Part shown: positions 58,846-64,000 of the stretch, piece by piece
Layout: every line of letters begins with the position of its first letter
Position numbering within the stretch: position 1 is the stretch's first letter
Source of the DNA: JBBQDZ01 sp038237515
Lineage (GTDB): Bacteria; Actinomycetota; Thermoleophilia; Gaiellales; Gaiellaceae
Length of the DNA stretch: 64,000 nucleotides
Direction of reading: 5' to 3'
NCBI GenBank assembly: GCA_038237515.1
Contig: JBBRYP010000005.1
Coordinates: forward strand, 42,244 to 106,243
The notes under the pieces: generated by a model
The model's database searches: none
Seen by the model: the letters and a program-made list of their open reading frames with translations, nothing else
Told to the model about the DNA's origin: nothing
Program-made: the position numbers and the translations under genes

Positions 58846-60230
58846 GCGGGCGTTCGGAGCCGTCGGAGAGCCTCCCGGGCCACCTCGCGGTCGTCGAAGG
58901 GGAGCTTGCGGCCGTGGATCTCCTGGCCCTGCTCGTGGCCCTTGCCGGCGATCACGACGACGTCGCCGGCGCGGGCCTGCTCGAGCGCCCGCGCGATAGC
59001 GGCGCGGCGGTCGGGCTCGACGTCGGAGCCCTCGCCGGCGCCCTTGCGGATCTCCTCGATGATCGCATTCGGGTCCTCCGTGCGCGGGTTGTCCGAGGTC
59101 ACGATCACGACGTCAGCCAGCCGGCTGGCCACACTCCCCATCAGGGGTCGCTTGCCGCGGTCGCGGTCGCCGCCCGCCCCGAAGACGCAGAGCACCCGCC
59201 CCGCCCCCAGCTCTCGCGCAGCGCGCAGGGCGTTCTCGAGCGAGTCCGGAGTGTGGGCGTAGTCGACGAGCACCGTGAACGGCTGGCCTTCCTCGATCGG
59301 CTCGAAGCGTCCGGGAACCCCAGCCATTCCCTCGAGACCTCGCGCGATCGCCGCCTTATCGACGCCGAGCAGCCGGGCGCAGGCGATCGCCGCAAGCGCG
59401 TTCAGGAGGTTGAACCGGCCCCGGAGGGACAGTCGTACCCCCTCGAGCGCCTCCGGCCCGACGTCCACTCCCGTCCCGAGGCCGTACGTGAGAGCCTGCG
59501 GCAATTCACCGGCGAGGCGGCGCCCGTACGGGTCGTCGACGCAGACCGCGGCGGCGACGCCGTCGACGAAGAGCCGCCGCTTCGCCTGGAAGTACCGCTC
59601 CATCGTCCCGTGGAAGTCGAGGTGATCCTGCGTCAGGTTCGTGAAGGCGAGCGCCTCGAAGCGGGTGCCGTCGAGGCGACCGAGCTCCGACGCATGCGAT
59701 GACGCCTCCAACACGCACGTGGCGTCTCCGGCGTCGACCATCTCACGAAACAACCGCTGAAGGTCGATCGCCTCCGGCGTGTTCAAGCCTGCGGGATGCG
59801 CCACGCCGCCGACGCGCCGCTCGATGTTCCCGAGGAGCGCCGGGCTCAGCTCCGCCGCCTCGAGGATGGCGAACAAGAGGAAGGACGTGGTCGTCTTGCC
59901 GTTCGTTCCCGTGATCCCGACGACTCGCAGCTCGCTTGTCGGGTTGCCGAAGAAGGCCGATGCGGCCGCCGGCATCGCCGCCCGCACGCTTCGGACGACG
60001 ACCTGCGGCACGTCCAGCTCGAGCCTGTGCTCGACGACGAGCGCCGCCGCTCCTCTCTCGACCGCCTCCCGTGCGAACTCGTGACCGTCGGCGGTCGCCC
60101 CCGGGACGCAGAAGAAGAGGGAGCCGGGCGCCGCGTCTCGAGAGTCGTACGCGAGCTCCTCGATCTCGACCGTAGCGCGCCCATGCAGTGCGGTCGGGGC
60201 GAGCGCGGCGATGACGCGCTCCAGGTTCAT
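58842..60230 (-). CDS. murE: UDP-MurNAc-L-Ala-D-Glu: meso-diaminopimelate ligase
   Basis: Adds the third amino acid of the peptide stem. 462 residues. ATP loop GITGTNGKTTTSFLLFAILE, TNLTQDHLDFHGTMERYFQ and VDYAHTPDSLENAL are present. The SDNPRTED motif (DNPR) marks meso-diaminopimelate as substrate instead of lysine. ATG at 60230. The gene is followed by the odd 175-bp spacer before murF. Confidence 0.95.
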   Translation of the reverse strand: MNLERVIAALAPTALHGRATVEIEELAYDSRDAAPGSLFFCVPGATADGHEFAREAVERGAAALVVEHRLELDVPQVVVRSVRAAMPAAASAFFGNPTSELRVVGITGTNGKTTTSFLLFAILEAAELSPALLGNIERRVGGVAHPAGLNTPEAIDLQRLFREMVDAGDATCVLEASSHASELGRLDGTRFEALAFTNLTQDHLDFHGTMERYFQAKRRLFVDGVAAAVCVDDPYGRRLAGELPQALTYGLGTGVDVGPEALEGVRLSLRGRFNLLNALAAIACARLLGVDKAAIARGLEGMAGVPGRFEPIEEGQPFTVLVDYAHTPDSLENALRAARELGAGRVLCVFGAGGDRDRGKRPLMGSVASRLADVVIVTSDNPRTEDPNAIIEEIRKGAGEGSDVEPDRRAAIARALEQARAGDVVVIAGKGHEQGQEIHGRKLPFDDREVAREALRRLRTPA

Positions 60231-60279
60231 CGCCGGCCGAGTCTACCCTCGGCGCCGGCCGCGACTCCCCGCGAGCGGG

Positions 60280-61956
60280 CTACCGCGCCGCGACCACGTC
60301 GGGTGAAACCTCGAGGTACTGCAGGTCGAACTTCGCGATCTGGGCGAAGGCCGGCGCGGCGACCGAGCCGCCCCAGATTGCACCCCGCGGCTCGTCGACG
60401 GCGACGAGGATCACGAGCCGCGGCTTGCTGGCGGGAACGAAGCCGACAAAGGAGGCGACGTAGCGGGTGTCGGAGTAACCACCCTTCGCGTCCGGCTTCT
60501 GTGCCGTGCCCGTCTTGCCCGCAACCTGGTACCCCGGCACGGCGGCCTCCGTCCCGGTGCCTTCCCGCACGACATTCTGGAGCATCCCCTTCAGCTCCGA
60601 ATCGACGACCGGTGAGACGATGCGCTTCCGCTCCCGCACGGGCCTCGGCTCACCGACGACGTGGTCGAGGAGGTGGGGCCGAACCCTGATGCCGCCGTTC
60701 GCGATCGCGGCGTACGCGGTTGCCATTTGAATCGGCGTCACGGCGATGCCCTGGCCGATCGGGACGTTGCCGATCGTCGATCCGGACCAGCGCTCGGGAG
60801 GGAGGACGATCCCGGGGCTCTCGCCGGGGAAGTCGATGCCTGTGCTGCTGCCGAAGCCGAAGCGGGCGATCCAGGAGGCAAGCCGGGCGGTTCCGAGACG
60901 CTCGGCGAGCGTGATCGCGCCGACGTTCGAGGAACGGGCGAGGATCTCCGCTACCGTCATCGTCTCCGTCCCGCGCTGCTCGGCGTCGTGCACGACGCGG
61001 TCCGCGACCTGGATCGAGTACGGGAGCGTAAACGGCGTCGACGGGGTCACGATGCCCTCCGAGAGGACGGCCGCGACCGTGACGAGCTTGAACGTCGACC
61101 CGGGCTCGTAGGTGTCCGTGAGCGCGCGGTTTCGCAGCAGCGACCGCGGCGCCTCGGGATAGCGGTTCGCGTCGAAGCTCGGCGCGTTCGCCATCGCGAG
61201 GACACCGCCCGTGCGCGGGTCGAGCACGATCGCCGTCGCAGCCTTGGCGTGCCATTTCGCCACGGTTCCGCGGAGCACCGCGTCGGCGTTCGCCTGGATC
61301 GTGTGGTCGAGCGTGAGTCCAACGTCTCGGCCGGGCCGCTCCGGCGTGGATTTGACGACGTCGAGGACGCGGCCATAGGGATCCTTGACGATCGTCTGAG
61401 TGCCTGCGCGACCCGTCAGCGCGCCGTCGAGCCCGAGCTCGAGGCCGGCAAGCCCACGGTTGTCGACTCCGGCGTAGCCCAAGAGCTGCGCGGCGACCGT
61501 GTGCTGGGGGTAGGTCCGCCGCTCCTCGGGGTAGAAGCCGAGACCCGGCAGCCTCTGCTTTTGCAGCGCCGCCGCCCGTGCCGGATCCGCCTGCCGAGCC
61601 AGGTAGACGAAGCCTCGGGAACGGTCAGCGAGAAGAGGGTAGAGCACCTTCGGGTCGAGGCCCAGCGCCCGCCCGGCCGAGTTCGCTGTCGCCTGCGGGG
61701 TCCGCACCTGCCGCGGATTCGCGTACACCGTCGTCGCCTGCTCACCGAGCGCCAGCTGGAGCCCCATGCGGTCGAAGATCGTCCCGCGCCCGGCCGGAAC
61801 CGTCACCACCTCGCGGTGCTGGCTCGCCGCGCGCGTGCTGAGCGCCTCGGCGCGGACCGCCTGCAGCCAGAAAGCGCGCACGAGTGTGACGCCGAAGCCG
61901 ATGCCGAAGACCGCGAGCAGCAGGCGGATGCGGCGGTTGTGGAGCCTGGCGCTCAC
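60280..61956 (-). CDS. ftsI: Septal penicillin-binding protein (transpeptidase)
   Basis: Class B PBP that crosslinks septal peptidoglycan. 558 residues. It has a short cytoplasmic tail, one helix (about residues 10-33), a pedestal domain (RGTIFDRMG), and a transpeptidase domain with STFK (287-290), SSN (342-344) and KTG (481-483). No PASTA repeats follow. GTG at 61956 overlaps the ftsL stop (GTGA). Confidence 0.95.
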   Translation of the reverse strand: MSARLHNRRIRLLLAVFGIGFGVTLVRAFWLQAVRAEALSTRAASQHREVVTVPAGRGTIFDRMGLQLALGEQATTVYANPRQVRTPQATANSAGRALGLDPKVLYPLLADRSRGFVYLARQADPARAAALQKQRLPGLGFYPEERRTYPQHTVAAQLLGYAGVDNRGLAGLELGLDGALTGRAGTQTIVKDPYGRVLDVVKSTPERPGRDVGLTLDHTIQANADAVLRGTVAKWHAKAATAIVLDPRTGGVLAMANAPSFDANRYPEAPRSLLRNRALTDTYEPGSTFKLVTVAAVLSEGIVTPSTPFTLPYSIQVADRVVHDAEQRGTETMTVAEILARSSNVGAITLAERLGTARLASWIARFGFGSSTGIDFPGESPGIVLPPERWSGSTIGNVPIGQGIAVTPIQMATAYAAIANGGIRVRPHLLDHVVGEPRPVRERKRIVSPVVDSELKGMLQNVVREGTGTEAAVPGYQVAGKTGTAQKPDAKGGYSDTRYVASFVGFVPASKPRLVILVAVDEPRGAIWGGSVAAPAFAQIAKFDLQYLEVSPDVVAAR

Positions 61957-62336
61957 CTCGCGTGGCGCGGGATCCGTATATAGGTCGTCTGCGCCTCCTC
62001 GGCCGGGACGAGGCCTAGCCGGGACCGGGCGAGCTGCTCGATCTGCATGGAGGAGCGGGCGCTCGAGAGGCGTGACTCGAGCGCGGCATTGTCGCCCTGG
62101 AGCCTCGCCCGCTCGCGGGAGACGTGGTCGAGGCTCAGGTTGAGACGCAGGACCGCGACGTTGACGGCGACGACTCCGACCAGGAGCACCGCCGCCACGC
62201 CGATCCACACGACCCCACCTGCGACCCGGCGCTGCTGGGCTCCCCGCGGCCGGGGACGCGGCCGCGCCTCGGATTCGGAGGAGGGTCGTCGCCGCGGCCG
62301 TGGAGCAGGGACGGGCGAGGGAGCGAGCGACGCCAC
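61953..62336 (-). CDS. ftsL: FtsL-like bitopic division protein
   Basis: A 127-residue protein with a Pro/Arg-rich cytoplasmic tail (about 38 residues), one helix (VVWIGVAAVLLVGVVAVNVA) and a C-terminal coiled coil (SRERARLQGDNAALESRLSS), followed by ARSRLGLVPAEE, which is common at the end of FtsL/FtsB-like proteins. The position between rsmH and ftsI is where ftsL lies. GTG at 62336, 3 bp after the rsmH stop. Confidence 0.82.
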   Translation of the reverse strand: MASLAPSPVPAPRPRRRPSSESEARPRPRPRGAQQRRVAGGVVWIGVAAVLLVGVVAVNVAVLRLNLSLDHVSRERARLQGDNAALESRLSSARSSMQIEQLARSRLGLVPAEEAQTTYIRIPRHAR

Positions 62337-62339
62337 GCC

Positions 62340-63296
62340 CTAGATCTTCACCGCGACCCGCAGGCGAGCCGACCCTGCGCGCGGGTTCGCCGCCACCTCG
62401 GAGGCGCTCGGCCGGATCGGCTTGCGCGAGGACACCCGGAGCAGGGGCTCCCGGCCGCAGGCGCAGATCGGGAAGTCGGGGGGACAGACACAGCCGCGCT
62501 CCGCGTCGCGGAAGAAGTTCTTGACGATCCGGTCCTCGAGCGAGTGGAAGCTGATGACGGCGAGGCGTCCGCCCGGGCGAAGCATCTCGAGGGCGGCGGG
62601 CAGCGCGTCCTCCAAAGCGGCCAGCTCGCCGTTGACCGCGATGCGCAGCGCCTGGAACACCCGTTTCGCTGGATGACCGTCGCCGAACCTCGCCGGAGCG
62701 GGGATCGCTGCCTTGACGACCTCCACCAGGTCACTCGTGCGCTCGAAGGGACGCTCCCGGCGCCTGCGGACGATCGCGCGGGCGATCTGCCGCGCGTAGC
62801 GTTCCTCGCCGTAGCGTCGGAAGATCGTTTGCAGCTCCCGCTCGCTCGCCTCGTTGACGAGGCTACGGGCGCTCGGTTCCGTCGAGGGGTCCATGCGCAT
62901 GTCGAGCGGCGCATCCGCGGCGTAGGAGAAGCCCCGTTCAGGGCGATCGAGCTGCATGCTCGAAACCCCGAGGTCGAGGAGGATCGCGTCCGAGCGCACG
63001 TCGTTCGACGCGAGCTGCCCGAGAACGGTGGAGAAGTCGCCCCGCAGCAGGCGCGCCTGCACGCGTGTGTGCCGACGGAATCGTTCGAAGTAGTCGCGGA
63101 CCGTCGGATCGCGGTCGACGGCGATGAACCGACCCTCCCCGCACAGGTCGGCCGCGAGCAGGCCCGCGTGGCCACCCGCGCCGAACGTGGCGTCGACGAC
63201 CGTCTCGCCCGGCCGTACGGCGAGGAGGCGCCGAACCTCGCCGGCGAGGACCGGTACGTGGTCAGTCCCGTTTGTTGGCAAGGCGTTCGGCAACAT
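62340..63296 (-). CDS. rsmH: 16S rRNA (cytosine1402-N4)-methyltransferase
   Basis: SAM enzyme that methylates C1402 in the ribosomal P site. 318 residues. DHVPVLAGEVRRLLAV, the motif I block VVDATFGAGGHAGLLAA, LLDLGVSSMQLDRPERGFSY and LAVISFHSLEDRIVKNFF are characteristic. ATG at 63296 overlaps the end of mraZ by 35 nt; TTG at 63281, still before the conserved start, is a possible alternative. Confidence 0.95.
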   Translation of the reverse strand: MLPNALPTNGTDHVPVLAGEVRRLLAVRPGETVVDATFGAGGHAGLLAADLCGEGRFIAVDRDPTVRDYFERFRRHTRVQARLLRGDFSTVLGQLASNDVRSDAILLDLGVSSMQLDRPERGFSYAADAPLDMRMDPSTEPSARSLVNEASERELQTIFRRYGEERYARQIARAIVRRRRERPFERTSDLVEVVKAAIPAPARFGDGHPAKRVFQALRIAVNGELAALEDALPAALEMLRPGGRLAVISFHSLEDRIVKNFFRDAERGCVCPPDFPICACGREPLLRVSSRKPIRPSASEVAANPRAGSARLRVAVKI

Positions 63297-63696
63297 GCTC
63301 AGCGCTCCCTTCCACCTCTTTCAGATGCTCGCGCCAGGCGCCGCGGTCCCAGACCTCGACGTGATCGCCGACGCCGGCGACGACAACTTCGCGTTTCAGC
63401 CCCGCCCGCCGCGCCAGCGGCGCCGGAACCATCACCCTCCCCTGCTTGTCCGGCTCGGATTCGGCGGCCGCGGCGAGGAAGAAGCGTTGCATCAGCCGGG
63501 TCTCGCGGCTGAAGGGATCGAGGGCGGCGAGCCTCGTCTCGAGCATGCCCTCCCAGTCCGCGCGGGCGTAGGCGTAGAGACAGCCGTCCAGGCCCTGCGT
63601 CAGCACGACGCCGCCTTCGAACGCATGGCGAAACTTCGCCGGGAGCGTGAGCCGGTTCTTCTCATCGATGGTGTGTTCGAACTCGCCTAGAAACAT
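63262..63696 (-). CDS. mraZ: Transcriptional regulator MraZ
   Basis: DNA-binding AbrB-like regulator of the division cluster. 144 residues with the double MraZ fold: FLGEFEHTIDEKNRLTLPAK for the first half and EPDKQGRVMVPAPLARRAGL for the second. ATG at 63696 gives the canonical MFLGEF start; a GTG further upstream (63723) would add nine residues inside the operator. It is the first gene of the dcw cluster and should repress it through the boxes just upstream. Confidence 0.94.
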   Translation of the reverse strand: MFLGEFEHTIDEKNRLTLPAKFRHAFEGGVVLTQGLDGCLYAYARADWEGMLETRLAALDPFSRETRLMQRFFLAAAAESEPDKQGRVMVPAPLARRAGLKREVVVAGVGDHVEVWDRGAWREHLKEVEGSAEHVAERLANKRD

Positions 63697-63697
63697 C

Positions 63698-63732
63698 TCC
63701 CACTTCGAACCACTGTAAACCACAATCTCCCA
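63698..63732 (-). promoter_or_regulatory. MraZ operator: four TGG boxes at 10-bp spacing
   Basis: On the minus strand, reading toward mraZ: TGGGA (63732-63728), TGGTT (63722-63718), TGGTT (63712-63708), TGGGA (63702-63698), each separated by exactly 5 nt. Known MraZ sites are direct TGGGN repeats with 5-nt spacers. The last box ends 1 nt before the ATG, so binding would also cover the translation start. Confidence 0.8.
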
Positions 63733-63860
63733 CTCTGCAACACGATCCGGTCGATCTCGACGTAGAGCTCGAGCTGGTTACGCTGCCTCCGGCAACGACG
63801 CGGGGACGTTGGTATGCCGGTGCTGCAGATCCGGGGCGGCGACCCTATCGGTGAGTTCAC

Positions 63861-63919
63861 CTAGTGCGGCGTCTCCCAACGTTTCGCTCGAAACTGAGGG
63901 TTCGCCGACGCCGCACTAG
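63861..63919. repeat. Palindromic repeat copy 2 upstream of mraZ
   Basis: The same 13-bp arms as at 50943-51000: CTAGTGCGGCGTC (63861-63873) and GACGCCGCACTAG (63907-63919). The core again starts TCCCAA and contains GAAAC at a corresponding distance. It lies about 165 bp upstream of the mraZ start. Confidence 0.85.
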
Positions 63920-63958
63920 TCCGACCGCTCTGCGGCCGGCGGCCGCGAAGCGGCCGAG

Positions 63959-64000
63959 TAGTGCGGCCTCCACCTGCCCTTCGTTTCCGGTCGAACGTTA
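63959..64000. repeat. Palindromic repeat copy 3, inverted, cut by window edge
   Basis: TAGTGCGGC at 63959, GTTTC at 63983 and ACGTT at 63995 match the reverse complement of copy 2 at identical offsets (24 and 36 nt). The copy runs off the window. It is inverted relative to copy 2 and starts 40 bp after it. Confidence 0.7.

Noticed and set aside
1..64000. CRISPR arrays, prophage, insertion sequences or integrases
   Set aside because: No regularly spaced repeats with unique spacers and no transposase, integrase or phage structural proteins were seen on either strand.

Overview
The window is a high-GC chromosomal segment (about 70% GC by eye, not computed) with frequent GTG and TTG starts and very tight gene packing with many 4-nt stop/start overlaps. 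It most resembles a soil-type actinobacterium, probably of the Thermoleophilia (Gaiellales/Solirubrobacterales) kind. Supporting this are a meso-DAP-type MurE, a dcw cluster with no ftsA between ftsQ and ftsZ, an arsenate reductase with a mycothiol-type CX5R loop, DUF1800/DUF1501 proteins, two-subunit glycine decarboxylase and the general protein style. The taxonomic placement is inference. No prophage, insertion sequence, CRISPR array or rRNA gene was found.

Left part (1-19781). A histidine-degradation group on the minus strand (ftcD, hutH, a 91-residue membrane protein, hutU running off the window) is followed by plus-strand genes: a methyltransferase, a VOC protein, an Fe-S uracil-DNA glycosylase, a heterodimeric ABC exporter pair, an HD-domain protein, a RibD-like reductase, a CHASE2 adenylate cyclase, a flippase-like membrane protein and a duplicated DUF4389 protein. 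Then come a minus-strand ABC-2 type transporter, two small hypothetical genes, tRNA-Glu, a secreted beta-propeller protein and a secreted DUF11 protein. tRNA-Gln lies on the minus strand near 9.9 kb.

Metal and stress part (19782-34232). An arsenic operon (arsR, arsM, two broken genes, arsC, a CDF-type transporter) converges on a six-gene minus-strand copper-type operon built around a CopC-CopD-YtkA fusion. In that operon every junction is a 4-nt NTGA overlap, and the starts appear to use all four NTG codons. ctaG, then a DUF1800-DUF1501-cupredoxin operon, an M3-like peptidase, a broken VOC gene and a single-domain response regulator follow.

Housekeeping part (34233-64000). This holds gltX and nfo (divergent), a calcium/proton exchanger, a class C-type beta-lactamase-fold hydrolase, threonine aldolase, rlmN followed by a broken peroxiredoxin gene, the glycine cleavage operon gcvT-gcvH-gcvPA-gcvPB, and a complete division and cell-wall cluster read right to left: mraZ, rsmH, ftsL, ftsI, murE, murF, mraY, murD, ftsW, murG, murC, murB, ftsQ, ftsZ. 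mraZ is preceded by four TGG boxes at exact 10-bp spacing, the expected MraZ operator. A 58-59 bp palindromic repeat lies between murB and ftsQ and occurs again, twice, upstream of mraZ.

The most unusual signals are these: (1) four genes that keep both ends but have lost the middle or been frameshifted (DUF4396, aquaporin, VOC, peroxiredoxin); (2) the fully overlapped copper operon with a probable CTG start and a pair of novel secreted paralogues; (3) the dispersed hairpin family around the dcw cluster; (4) the well-formed MraZ box array.
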